Assembly (NCBI RefSeq): GCF_016545825.1
Contig: NC_052621.1
Span: forward strand, 11,122,199-11,186,198
DNA: 64,000 nucleotides
DNA from: Eucalyptus grandis
Lineage: Eukaryota > Streptophyta > Magnoliopsida > Myrtales > Myrtaceae
Reading direction: 5' to 3'
The notes under the pieces were generated by a model, which was given only the letters and a program-made list of their open reading frames with translations, made no database searches and was not told where the DNA came from. Of this stretch, positions 47,240 to 58,599 are shown in pieces (the first letter of the stretch is position 1; every line of letters begins with the position of its first letter). Both the position numbers and the translations under genes were made by a program.

Positions 47240-49640
47240 GCAACCCTATGCAGCCCATAGTTATTAGTGGCCACCCAGATTCAAAATCCATAATTGAATC
47301 TTTTAACCCAAGGGGATGTCCTATTTGCTACTATAAAGACCCTTGTACAGGACACTGCTTTTGGGATCTTGATTATCAGTGTTCCTTTTGTATAAATCCT
47401 CCAGATGAAGAAGAAGATGACAGGCCATCCAAAAGAAAGAAACAATCAAAAGATGAATTTTACCAGAGGTACCTTGATGAAGACCATTGTTGGATCTCTT
47501 GATGAAGATGGAGGAAAATAACAATTTATGATTTCATATAGACCACCTTGATCACACCCTCCTACGAAACTCCCTGAACCATGTGAACCTCCTCTACCTC
47601 CTCAGTCACCATCCAAAAAGAAACCCTCACCCCATATCTCACCTTTCTATAAACCCATCCACTAATGGGTTATAAAGAATTCCTTCTCTCTAGAAGTACC
47701 CAAAGCACTTCAACCCCCATGTTCCCAAACCAAAACCACCACCTGTCCTTCCATCCTTTGTATGTTCCAATCCTCAGACTTTCCATTTTTGGAAAGATCT
47801 CATACTAGTATCCCATTTCCAGCTTTAGAAAAATTTCCTAATGCTCACAATTGAATCTGTTATATCCTTAAGGTCCCGAATCCCATTGATAATGATGACC
47901 ATGGAAGACAAAAGTAAGTCAACGCCACTGAAGCTATCCTGGATCAGTAGTCAAAATATGCTTTGGCCCAGAATAATGTTCTCAAGACAATTGACACCAA
48001 GCTTTCAACTATTCAAGCTCGTCATAATCATATTGACCAAAAAGTTGATCAAACTGTTTTGATCACAAATAAATTGATTGAGACATTTTAGAAGAAACTC
48101 CAGTAGATGGAATATGGCAAATATATCTCTCATCATTATTTGGAAGACCAAATAGTTGAAATAGAAAAACTAAGGAGACAAATTAAGCTCTTGCAAGATG
48201 AAAAATTTGTTCTTCATCTAGATCCATTTTCCTAGCCTTGGCAAACGAATCCAATGAAAGTGGGCCCCTCTAAAGCTACATCAATTGCCTCAATTATTGA
48301 TGAAGCTCCGAAGCAAGATCAAGAGAAATAAAAAAGCAAAGAAAAACTAGTGAAGAAAAGAAGCCAGCTCCTAAACCTTTTTTGGAGGCCTCCTTTGCTC
48401 ATACGGTTTTAAATCCACTCGAGACTTTCCAGCGAGATTAAAGCAAACAAAAGATACCAACTATTGCTACATTTGATTCTGCTAAGCAAACTACCTCTAA
48501 ATCAGCCTTAAAATTGAATTTCTTCCCTCTAAAAATACTTCAATCTTTGAGCCACAAACACTAGTATCCCGTGTGCCTATTATCTTTATGGCTAATCCCC
48601 CTGAAGTAGAAATGGAATTAAATTCATCCAAGCTAGAAGTAGTACACCTTCATGACTTAAACTCTGAACAGAAGTCTTCGACCTCAAAATACTGCTTCAT
48701 ACTCAATGATATTTCATATTTCAAATGGCTGGATAGATTATAAGAGTTTCATGCTTGGCTCAACACAAATGCGCTTTTTGTTGAAAATCGGTACGAAATA
48801 TTAATTGAGTTCATGAGCAGATTTACTAGAAGCTTAAAAGATTGGTAAAGAACTATTTCTGATCAGGATCAAATGACATTTCTACTTCAGACAAATTTTT
48901 GTTATGTGATCCGGGTTAACCACCATTTCTTTATTGGGAAACTATAAGATCTTCTTGAGCTCAAAAGAAGAGAAATTTTTGAAAGAAAACACTGCTCTTT
49001 GCAGAAAAAGCATTTGAATAGACATTTCCAAGAAATGCTTAAACTATTATATACCCTCAAAGCTGACCCTAATTTGAAGCAGGTCTTTGGAGCTTCCATT
49101 CCAAAAAATGGACAAATTGTGGAAAGATTCATTCAAAATAAATAGAAGATTGTTGCCAATGTTCCTCTTGGAGAACTCTAGTTGCAGACACATCTTGCGC
49201 TCGATGATTTTTTGCATTGGTAGGAAGGCTTTCAGAAGTAATCTTGAGAGTAACAAAGAACTTGATCAAACTTGTCAAAAACATGAGTTAAGAATCAAGT
49301 GTTCAAAGAAAAACTCATGTGATGATTATTCTTGTGGGGATTGATGCAAAAAATGAAGACACTTTAAAAGATTCTCCTTAGAACATATGAAGAAAATGCG
49401 CAAATGGCAATTTTTACAAAAAAAGACACTCCAAACAAAGCTCTTCTAGAAGGTGTAGAAAATCTTATGGGTGTTACATTTGTAACAAGAATGACCACTT
49501 TGCCAAGAATTGTCCAAATGTTAAAGGAAGAAATCTCATTTAATTTAGAAGATAGAGAAGCAAATTGGAGTATCACTCTAAGATGATGATGTTGAATCAG
49601 TCTTCTCCCTAGAAAATGAACCAACCAAACACAGTGTGTG
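47240..49640 (+). pseudogene. Viral coat-protein/gag-like region with CCHC zinc knuckle
   Basis: Three parts are visible. First, an intact 84-codon stretch (47248-47502) with a Cys-rich CPICYYKDPCTGHC segment followed by acidic and basic runs (DEEEDDRPSKRKKQSKDE). Second, a predicted coiled-coil stretch about 47940-48090. Third, a coat-like helical region about 48700-49230 and then the zinc knuckle CNKNDHFAKNC at about 49470-49510, the nucleic-acid-binding motif of caulimovirid coat proteins. Several stops and shifts interrupt it. Confidence 0.7.
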
Positions 49641-49799
49641 CCATCCAAATGTGGTCACAAAATGGTAACACTGAAAGCTCGTCAGAAGAACCTAAAGAAG
49701 ATGTATTCTTCTTCTTTGAACCCACCACACCACCCCCCCCACAATCTAAGATCTTTGTATTTATACTCCTTTTATCCTTCCATATTTCCCTGTAAAAAT

Positions 49800-50110
49800 A
49801 TATCCATCTAAGTATGATAAGCCTATTTCTCTATTGCCCTCATCGACACTAGAGCCAGTGCTTCTGTTCTTGATATAAAGATACCTTCAAAAAAATATTG
49901 GACATCATACACTTGATATTTTAACTTTGCTTCTGGAGATACCTTTGTTACAAGAGTTTAAAGCAAACATATCACTATACAATTTTTTCCCCAATGTTCA
50001 GTCATCACCAAAATCCTTAGTTTGAGTTCACCAGATAAAGATATCATTATTGGTTGGGATGTTCTTACACAAATTCCTAAACTTAGAATTGTGACCAATG
50101 GATTACAATT
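49800..50110 (+). pseudogene. Viral aspartic protease remnant
   Basis: The active-site segment reads ALIDTRASASVLD at about 49826-49872: the expected D-T-G-A-S has Arg in place of Gly. Downstream, IIGWDVL at about 50042-50064 fits the second half of the fold. The enzyme would be inactive. Confidence 0.6.
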
Positions 50111-50479
50111 CAAAGGGCAGTTCTAGGAATTTATAGACATCCAAAGATATTTCACTATTCAAATTATCATTTTAGCTCCCATCTTACAATTCCTTCTGAG
50201 AGCATGACTCAGATTTTGTCCAAAAATACTCTAACCCTTCACGGAAAAATCCTGATTTCTTCATCAATCTTCCTTTCATGAAAACGAAAATGTCAATCTC
50301 ATCAAAGCTAGTCACTTTGAAATGAACCCAGAACATTTGTTTTCAGCACAAAAGGAATGTTAGGATTTACTTCATCAAGGATTGGTCGAGTCCTCATTCT
50401 CTCAATGAGCTTGTGAAGAATTCTATATCAACAAGCGAACGGAATAGAATAGAGAAAAAATGAGACTGGTTATCAATTA

Positions 50480-50960
50480 TTAGCCTCAATTATCGCAAGA
50501 TGATAAATTTTCCCTACCACATCGTAATTCTTTATTCTCCAGCTTCACCCAAGTTAAAGTCTATTCCAAATTTGACCTTAAAGCTAGATTTTGGTAGTTG
50601 GAAATTCACCCTGAAGATGGGTACAAAATTGGATTTTGTATTCCAATCAATATTTCCAGTAGACGATGCTCCCTTTCGATCTCAAAACAACTCATTCGTT
50701 GTTTCAAAAGGATATGTGCAGATTTTTTCAACCTATTATGACCAATACTCAAATTTACACTGACGATATCCTCCTTTATGGTTCAGATGAGGATTCTCAT
50801 TGTAAATTGTTAGCCCAATTTGCAAACTTGGTGCGAAAGCATGGCATCATGTTATCCCAAAAGATGATTATTTCCCAGAAAGAATTGAGTTATTAGGATG
50901 CATCTCAAAGATGAAACTTATTATTTTGATCCTCATATGGCTAAAAATTACAAAATTTTC
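50480..50960 (+). pseudogene. Viral reverse transcriptase remnant
   Basis: Pieces lie in more than one frame. 50500-50763 holds the middle part (LDFGSWKFTLK), and the catalytic segment YTDDILLYGSDE is at about 50754-50792 in another frame, continuing to the ISQKELSY end at 50896. At least one frameshift lies between them. Confidence 0.8.
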
Positions 50961-51059
50961 CTGGTGGAAACCTTTCTGACAAGCAGGTTCAACAATTCCT
51001 TGGGATTGTAAATTATCTTAGTGACTTTATCCCAAAAATTATAGAGCTTGTAAGTCCCC

Positions 51060-51470
51060 TACAACAAATGCTCAAGAAAGATGGTCCTCCATGGAAACCA
51101 TAGCAATTTAAGTCTGTATGCAAACTTAAGGAAATTCCGCAGCATCTCCCTCCTTTGCAAATCCCTTCTACAGGGAAAAAGGGTCTTGCAAATAGATGCT
51201 AGTGATAAATATTGGGCTACTGTTCTTCTTAAAGAAATTGATGGAAAGCCACGAATTTGTGATTATAAGAATGAAAGATTCATGCAAGCGAAAATGCATT
51301 ACTACTCTATGTTTCAAGAAATTTTGGCAGTAAAATATGGCATCAAAAAATTTGAATTCCATCTCGTAGGATATCATTTCCTTGTGGAAATGGACATGTC
51401 CTCATTCTATGAAATGCTGAAGTTTAAGCATAAGCAAATTCTACATCCACAGCTTCTTAGATGAGTAGAA
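51060..51470 (+). pseudogene. Viral RNase H remnant
   Basis: An open stretch (51081-51464) carries LQIDASDKYWATVLL (first catalytic Asp), FQEILAVKYGIKKFEFHL (catalytic Glu) and LVEMDMSSF (third Asp), ending in HPQLLR before a stop where LLRW would continue. It is the best preserved part of the insertion. Confidence 0.85.
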
Positions 51471-51575
51471 TGGTTTTTACGGTATTCCTTTGAGACCAAA
51501 CATATTGCAAGAAAAAAAATACTTGCTAATTTTCGGTCCAAACCAAAAGAATTCGTAGCTACCATATCCATAAAT

Positions 51576-51962
51576 ATGTATGTGGTAAGAGATCCAAGAG
51601 GCGGTTTCAAGGCTGGAGAGATAAAGCCCAAATGGCCTTCGTATTCATATCCACCAAAGAAATACAATGGTCTTGTTAAAAATCTTGGAAGACTTATGTG
51701 GCAATATCATTTCCATATTTTTAGTAAATATGGTGGCTTTCTCCTTAGGCTAGATGGACTACATCCAAAATATCCATTTAATCATCCTCTCACTTTCTTC
51801 CTAGAAGAGAAATTCCCAGAGAAACTCAAATGGTTTTATTGGTATTTGTTTAGTCTTTATACTATTTCCATTGAGTTTCCAACAGTTAAGATGCCTCTTA
51901 TTATTAGCAGAATTATCCAAGGAGAAGTCAAGTATAAATATTTTGGAGAAATGCTTAGTTAG
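51576..51962 (+). pseudogene. Unassigned viral region downstream of RNase H
   Basis: A 128-codon open frame starting MYVVRDPRGGFKAGEIKPKW, rich in Tyr, Phe and Trp (LMWQYHFHIFSKYGGFLL, LKWFYWYLFSLY). It follows the RNase H block on the same strand inside the viral unit. I know of no named domain that matches. It could be a C-terminal extension of the polyprotein or a separate product. Confidence 0.45.
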
Positions 51963-51969
51963 TTTAAAT

Positions 51970-53100
51970 CATTGGGTGCATGGAATGATATTTTTCAAAC
52001 CCAACTCAGAGCATGTAGGCTTAACCCAAAACTTTAGATAATTGTTTTATTTTTCAGGCCATAGGTATTTGTCCGACCCAGTGGAGATATGTGTAAAACT
52101 CCAGTAAATGTTGGATTATCTACATATAAACCCCAACCTGTTACGAACATGATTTTTACAACACTTCCTTGTAGAATCTTAGTATATCTCAATAGTATCG
52201 AGAATTATAGAGGATATTGTATCAACGCAATCAAGTTATTCCACCAAAAGCATGGCCAACAGAAGATGGTTGCATTTCTTAAAATCATTATGATGACTAT
52301 TGTGCAACCCGTCCAACGATTGATGCTTGCCTAAGAAAATACTACAGAATAAATGTATCGAACACTTCTAAGTCACCAAAAAATTCACAGGATCTAGTTT
52401 CATCATCATCACGAGACCTATGGGGAGGATCACTATCATAAAATCCTTTTGATCATGGTGAATTGTAGCTTGCACCCAGACTAGGTCTTAGCAAAGAAAG
52501 TCCATCACTTCAGCTTAGGTACCTACCCCAACCTTGCATTCCAAGAAATTCCACTAATCCTAACAAGCTCTCACCACTCATCCAAAAGACGAAGACAATT
52601 TGAATCAAATATGAAAGGTAATCCATAAATTGAAATAGAGAAGTTCCTCAAAGCACTTAGATAGCAATATAAAAATAATCCAAGGAAAAGTATTACTAAT
52701 ATACCACCTAGCTCTAACCAGTCCCTAGAAGCCATAGACACTCACCACCTCGAAGCTCTTGAAGTTGAAAGACTCATTAGAAAATACATGAGATAGAAAG
52801 ACAGGGATGACTCTGATAGCTTAGATGATGATGAGTTAATCCATAAGTACGATTTTTGAAGCATTTTGAATTAACGTGAAAAAGCCTCCAGGAGAATAAG
52901 ACTAAAGCACCAAAAGAAAAAGAAATTTGAACCAAACACATGAAGAGAAAGAAAACTTGGCTTGGAAACACTAGTTAGCAATATTCAGCACTATGCATGT
53001 ACTATTTGGTATTGTTTGACACTATTTGGAACCGTAGCATAAACGAACGATGTAAGATAAGAATATGCTTAAAGCATGATCCTTGTTTGTCAATACAAAA
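51970..53100 (+). pseudogene. Remaining 3' part of the viral unit
   Basis: Heavily broken; short frames at 52089-52334 and an acidic DDSDSLDDDELIHKY segment at about 52810-52856. No domain recognised. Confidence 0.4.
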
Positions 53101-53135
53101 GTCAAATAATTGGCCATTGTCGGCCACTAAAAGTC

Positions 53136-53142
53136 TATAAAA
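53136..53142 (+). promoter_or_regulatory. TATA box of the presumed viral genomic promoter
   Basis: tataaaa lies about 160 bp before the right terminal repeat, after ggccattgtcggccactaaa. The position fits the pregenomic RNA promoter of a caulimovirid, with the leader and primer site downstream. Confidence 0.45.
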
Positions 53143-53296
53143 TTGTCTTTAGTGCTTGCATATTAAGGTGGTGCTTGTAAATGTTAGACAAACATGACAC
53201 ACCCTATCTAGAAATAATATTGTGTAGTTTGCTATGAGTCATTAAAACCTATCTCCTCTCTTCCTTTCTGCTTAGTATAATTCTTTTAAATTAGGA

Positions 53297-53531
53297 ATAT
53301 TTTGATCAATCCTAGTAGTGTACTCTACACTTGCCACAATGTGAAACTTGTGTATTAGAATTCTGCTACCATAAAATTTTCTATGATATAAGTCAAAAAA
53401 CGAAAAAAAGTATGAGGCTAAAGGAAGACCGCTGTGCATGTGGGCACAAATTCTGTTTTTGTTTCCCCTGGCTTGTATTATGGGCAAATTTTCTAGTATA
53501 AGAGCTAAGGGTGATGACATTTGGTTTCAGA
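53297..53531 (+). repeat. Right terminal repeat of the viral insertion, with second primer-binding site
   Basis: Direct repeat of 45954-46215; primer site variant tagtataagagct at about 53494-53506. Similarity fades shortly after atgacattt. Confidence 0.8.
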
Positions 53532-53606
53532 TATGGGCTCAACTTCTATGCTCTGCAAAGAGGTAGGGTAGAAAAAGTGAGTTGAAAATCAGAGTAGGAT
53601 GAACGG

Positions 53607-53632
53607 AAAAAAAAAAAAAAAAAAAAAAAAAA
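53607..53632 (+). repeat. Poly(A) tract of 26
   Basis: Uninterrupted A run about 75 bp after the viral right end. No retroposon could be defined on its 5' side. Confidence 0.95.
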
Positions 53633-53639
53633 GGACCTA

Positions 53640-54820
53640 TGGAAAGGCTTTTTTCTTTTAGATGCTTGAATGATATGCAATTAGAAGTTGTATTTGAAAG
53701 AGAGCTTGAATATATATATTCTCATGTTCTTTGTGGGGAAAGTGCTTAAAAAGTCTTAAATTTATTGTATTTGTATCAATTCAATTATAAATCTTTTGCA
53801 ACTGTACCGATTGAGTTCATCTATCTAATTTTGGCTAAAAATCATCGACATGGACGATGGTCATCCGACATGGTATGGTTGGCGCTGATATAGGCAAATT
53901 CTAATAATTTATTATTTCTTTCTTCTTCTTCTTTTTCTTTTTTTCCTTTGAAGTGAGGGTTGCGTCCCTCACTAGTGAAGTCGTGACCCTCACTTGTAGC
54001 TGGCAAGGGCTTGTTGGCTCTCGCCAACCAAAGTGAAAGGAAAAAAAAACAAAAAGATAATAAAAAAAGAAAAGAAAATCAAAATTATAAAAAATAAAAA
54101 AAATTATTTAAAATGTACACATTAGTGTGGTTGCGTAGAACGGTCTATGTCAACATCAACAATTTCCATCCAAATTCAAAATAGATAAAAATGCAAAATA
54201 TTTAAAACTAAATTTGTTCCATTCAAACATTTAAAACTAAATCGATACCAATACAATTTAGAATTATTTTTTGTACTTTCCCTTTATTTTTTGGGGTGAT
54301 TTTATTTAAGTTCCGCTTGTTTTACCAAAAAACAAATGATTTGGTAGAAAAAAAATCAATTTTTTTCCTTATGTATATAGTTGATAACTAGGTATATTTA
54401 CTTAGCCACCTAATAAATACAAAAACAAAGGAAATAGTTATTATATATATACCTTATAGGCTTTTTTGGTAATTGACCTTAAACACGACCCATTTTCTAA
54501 ACTTGCTACCCGTTTACGTCCAATTAGACGTTGGGCAAGTCGGGTATCGTATTGTTCCCGTCTCGCTTCCATCTATTGTTAATGGAGAGAATTCTTAAAT
54601 TTTGTAATACTAACAAACTAATTTTATAACTGACAATTAGAGTGAGAGAAAAATCCGCGGATGATCAATCTCCCAAGTATATAAAGTGATTAGGAGAAAA
54701 CTCAGTTTGGTACCATAAGATGGATCACGTATCTACATATATACTCGGTGTGCCATGTCGCTCTCAAAGTTGGTTTTGGGGAAATCCGTATTTTGCTCGT
54801 CAAAGTACAAGTCGCGAGGT
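53640..54820. other. Non-coding AT-rich region
   Basis: No gene. A GC-rich island at about 53950-54040 (ggttgcgtccctcactagtg, ctggcaagggcttgttggct) resembles the interior of the MITE at 54829-55538 in style and may be another element. Confidence 0.45.
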
Positions 54821-54828
54821 GACTCTAA

Positions 54829-55538
54829 GGCCCTGTTTGGTAACTGGCCAAATAGTAAAAATTTATATTCTTTTGTTCTTGAGAGTAGTTTTGAAACAGA
54901 ATCGTGTTTGGTAAAATTTTTGTTCCCGAAAACAAATTTTTATTTTTTTGTTCCTGGAAGTAGATTTAGAACAGAATAAAAAAAAAAAGTTGATTCTCAT
55001 TCCCAAGAACAAATCTAGAATCAAGCCCATATTTCTCTTTTTATTTTCTTTTTTCTTGTTCTTCTTCCCTTTTCTTCTTCTTCATCTACCGCCACCGCCG
55101 TGGTTGCCGTCCATCTCTGTTCACCGTCCGCTGCCCACTGCCGCCGATCGCTGGCAACTGGTTCGGCGAGCTCGCTGAAGGCAAGACCATCCATGGCTTG
55201 GTCAAGCCTCGCCCAGCTGCCGGCGAGGCTCAGCCGACGAGCGCCGGTGACGCTCCGGTGAGGTTGCCGGCCACTTGAAGAAGAAGAATAGGAGAAAGAA
55301 AGGGAAAAAAGAAAAGAAAAGAAAAAGCAATAAAGTAATAAAATTATTTAAAAATTAAAAGAAAATTATTTGACGTAGAAATTTGAACACGATACCAAAC
55401 GCAATTTTATTTCGGGAATTGAAATTTTGCACAATTACCAAACGGCTTAAAATGCTCAAAAATTGTTCCTGGAATAAAATAAAAGAATTATTTTCGATCG
55501 AAATTGTTCTCAAAATAGAAGCGTTACCAAATGCACCC
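54829..55538. mobile_element. PIF/Harbinger-like MITE, 710 bp
   Basis: Ends ggccctgtttggtaac and gttaccaaatgcaccc are imperfect terminal inverted repeats (11 of 16 match). They are flanked by TAA on both sides (54826-54828 and 55539-55541), the 3-bp duplication expected of this superfamily. Subterminal inverted similarity continues inward (gttcccgaaaac, gttcctgga motifs). The centre (55085-55275) is much more GC-rich than the arms. No transposase frame. Confidence 0.75.
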
Positions 55539-55544
55539 TAAGTG

Positions 55545-57780
55545 ACAATTATCATGGCCTTTTTCTACTTGGTTTCTCCCTACTTCAAAACAATCTCTCT
55601 AAAAATGCAGCCATCTATATCAACCGTCAAAAGAATGGTCAATTGTAATAAATAGTTAATTGAAATTATTTTTATAATCGATAATGATTTATATTTAGAC
55701 ATTTTAGTAAAAGATGAAAAATACTCTTCCTTAATAATTAGTTAATGGAAAATGATTGCCTGTAAGCGATAAAAACGATTATTTTTACGATTTTTGAATG
55801 TATTTTTTATGAAACAAGTCAAGTCTAAATTATTGCAAGTGTAATTAACCCAATGTACTAGACTAATTTTCTGTATTTTTTATTAATAGACTAATTTTAT
55901 TAAGAGTATTAGCCCATAGAGATCGCAACAAACTGAGTTAATAACTTTATCAATTAGATTCAAATCAGTTTTTTTTTGGGTTAATACCACAAATAATCAT
56001 AAAATGGTCTATCTACGTTAAATTTATCTAAAATTAATTTTTTGACAATCGAAAACTCTAAACCAATATACATATGGCGAATTTACCATTCGTCGTGGTC
56101 CTCAAATTAGTATACCTATTAATAATCACGTGTCGTTCAACGCAAAATTTTGATAATAAAATTTAACGGAAACTAACAAAGAGTAAATTTGTTATAGATA
56201 TACCAATTTTAGGTTTTTAGTGGTCGTAAAATTAAGGGAAAATGCCACAAAAAACTCTACACTTTGCCCAATGTGACATATTTATTCTAAACTATTTTTT
56301 GTGACATCAAAAACCCTAAACTTGTACTCATGTAACACATTTAGCCTATATTTTTTCTGTGACACTAAAAACCCTAAAATTTTACTTGTGTGATACATTT
56401 ACTCTAGATATTTTTTTTTTTTTGTGATACAAAAAATCTCAAACTTTTTATGCGACAATGACTAATGAGAGCTTGCGGAATATCAGTGGAACTTGCTAGA
56501 ATGCTGGGTTATGTCACATGGATACAACTTTAGGATTTTTGATATCACAAGAAAAAATTTAAGATAAATATATATCACGATGTATAAGGTTGAGTTGAAT
56601 GTATCGCATACATACAAATTCGGAATTTTTTATGTTACTAAAAAAGTTTAGGGTAAATGTGTCATAATAGACATAATTTAGGATTTTTTGTGATTTTTAT
56701 TGTAAAATTAATTTTTCATAAATTTGTCATAAATATATTATGTTAATCTTTTCTTTTTGTTCGTAAGATTGAAATGGGTTTTAATTAGGTGTAAAACCAA
56801 GCGTTTTATTCACTCCTAGAAGAACGAGAAGCATGATAATAGTTTGACATGCCATCGCAACTAAAAGCTCTCGTGCTAGTTCTTGGGAACAAGAGTACTG
56901 TTTGGTAGTAATGATGGCATCTATCGACTATTCATTTCACCGAAGCAGTCTTAACCCTCTGACCTCTCAAACCTACAAAAGCCGGGATTGCTGTAGAGTG
57001 CACGTGCTCATTGAAAAGGCCATCATGAGATTTGTACAGTCAAAAGCATTTGACGATCCTAGAATCCAGCTCAAGAAGAGACTCAGACTTTCCACTATAT
57101 TCCGAGAGAAGTCTCTCGAAGGAGATGAGTAAAAGGAGGCGAAAATGTCATGATAATTTTAATTTTGCAATCATGATGATAATGTAGGTATAACCAGGCT
57201 ATATCTTAGGCAGCGTTTTAGTAAGATTTAACTAAAAAAGGATGGGATTAATATCTTCAATATAATGATCATACTATTAACTCACCAATTAGAAATATGA
57301 ATTAAGAAAATTTTGATGACATTGTTTGTTAAATATTCAACTCCTCTGTTATATGTTTGTAGAAGATTTCCATGAAATTGAAAACTTGTTTTCATTGCTT
57401 CTTATCGAAGAATATTGTTTGAAAATTGACACAATAGCTATAATTTAGTCCATAAAATTCCTCAAATTAGAAAAGCTTAAATCTCTCTCTTGTGCACTAT
57501 CTTGTAAATTCACTTGGAATGATCAATAAATTTTGACAGCTAATCAATCAAAATATATCTATGCAAGGATAGCACTTGAATAAAACATTCACAAGTATTC
57601 ACTTAAGTTGAGAGATGTAATTGGATGTAAAGGAGCGTGTCATGAAAATAATATCCAAGGTTTGGTTAATTATCTCCATCGCTCTCGATGACTTGACTAT
57701 CTTATGTCACAACCACGACTAGGTAGAAACCCCAGCTGATCACCCTTAATATCATCATCCGACATAAGACAACTCCATTT
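55545..57780. other. Intergenic AT-rich region with dispersed repeats
   Basis: 56220-56720 consists of repeated phrases such as gtgacatatttattctaaac and aaaaaccctaaac, the same style as 31570-31870. A 76-codon frame at 56902-57132 shows no known domain. 57270-57700 may be old retroelement DNA. Confidence 0.45.
56220..56720. repeat. Degenerate repeat, several copies of about 60-70 bp
   Basis: Successive segments repeat tgtgacatcaaaaaccctaaa, then gtgacactaaaaaccctaaa, then gtgatacaaaaaatctcaaa. The same phrases recur in the other dispersed blocks. Confidence 0.6.
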
Positions 57781-57782
57781 CT

Positions 57783-58166
57783 CTATCCCGTCTTCATCAT
57801 TGTCACTGCCATCCTCACTTTTTCTACGTCTTCAAGCTCATCTTTAATTGGGTCAGGATCCCCCAAACCATCATTCTCGTGGTTAGAGATGATCACTTCT
57901 TCTAGATCTTCACCCTCTTCTTCTTCATCAATTGACTTTTCGCATCCATCAAGAACAATGCTCTCCGAGATCGAATCATTACTCATCTTCCCCTCATTAG
58001 TCCCAATCGTCAGATGATCGATCCCTAGGGTGAAAGGTCCGCATCCGGGAGGAAAATCGCGAAGACCTTGGATCCGGTGCCGCTTGACATTGATTTCGGT
58101 TGAAGAATGTCCGTGGCTTCTTTTCTCCATTACATGGATAGCTAATGTTAACACTATACTAAACAA
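57783..58166 (-). pseudogene. Possible fragment of a SUVH-type histone methyltransferase N-terminus
   Basis: Minus-strand frame with VKRHRIQGLRDFPPGCGPF, resembling the RDFPPGCG motif that precedes the SRA domain in plant SUVH5/6-like proteins. It is followed by an acidic stretch (DEEEEGEDLEEVI). No SRA, pre-SET or SET sequence follows on this strand, so at most an isolated piece. The motif match alone carries the call. Confidence 0.35.
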
Positions 58167-58329
58167 GAGAATTCAGATAAAAGGCGATTCATTCATCCAT
58201 AAAATCCGTGACAAGTGTAATTTCGACGAGAGTAGGGGGGCCTCACAATCTCCATTTTTACTGCTTTTGATTACAATCTCGTCGGTGACTCTTTCTCATC
58301 CCTGAAAGTCCTCCTATATTTCAGTTATG

Positions 58330-58570
58330 AGAAGTGTTTGAAACAGCTTATGGACCACCGCTACAAAATATGTGTTGGATGAGTTGGGCCCATGATGTCA
58401 GAGTGAATGATTCCAATATGACAGAACGAGTTAAATCTTTCTTTTTAGTCTTCGTTATTTTGCCCCTTAATGCACTCAGCACGTTCATCTCGCTTAAATC
58501 AAGAGATGAGTATATTGTCCTTGATCAAACGTGCAATTCTTTCTTTTGATGTGTGACCTAAACGTTCATG
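58330..58570 (-). pseudogene. Ty1-copia pol fragment (gag-pre-integrase / integrase start)
   Basis: On the minus strand GHTSKERIARLIKDNIL, then after a stop and frame change ECIKGQ, then IIHSDIMGPTHPTH: these follow the order of the copia zinc-binding and early integrase region. It is broken and short, without LTRs. Confidence 0.65.
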
Positions 58571-58599
58571 TTATAGAAAAAGAAGATTTCCCATTTGGC

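Larger units (their letters stand above)
45954..53531 (+). mobile_element. Endogenous pararetrovirus (Caulimoviridae-like), decayed, terminally redundant
   Basis: One strand carries, in order: a primer-site region, movement-protein-like, coat/zinc-knuckle, protease, reverse transcriptase and RNase H remnants, an unassigned region, a TATA box, and then the primer-site region again. The two end segments (about 45954-46215 and 53297-53531) are direct repeats about 7.34 kb apart, close to a caulimovirid genome length. No integrase is present. Stops and frameshifts occur in every gene region, so this is an old inactive copy. The repeats extend past the primer site, unlike an LTR, which would stop just before it. 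The genus is undecided; order and single polyprotein-like layout resemble petuvirus or florendovirus-like elements. Confidence 0.82.

Noticed and set aside
45954..53531. LTR retrotransposon instead of a virus
   Set aside because: The repeats continue beyond the primer-binding site, no integrase is present, and gene order starts with a movement-protein-like region.
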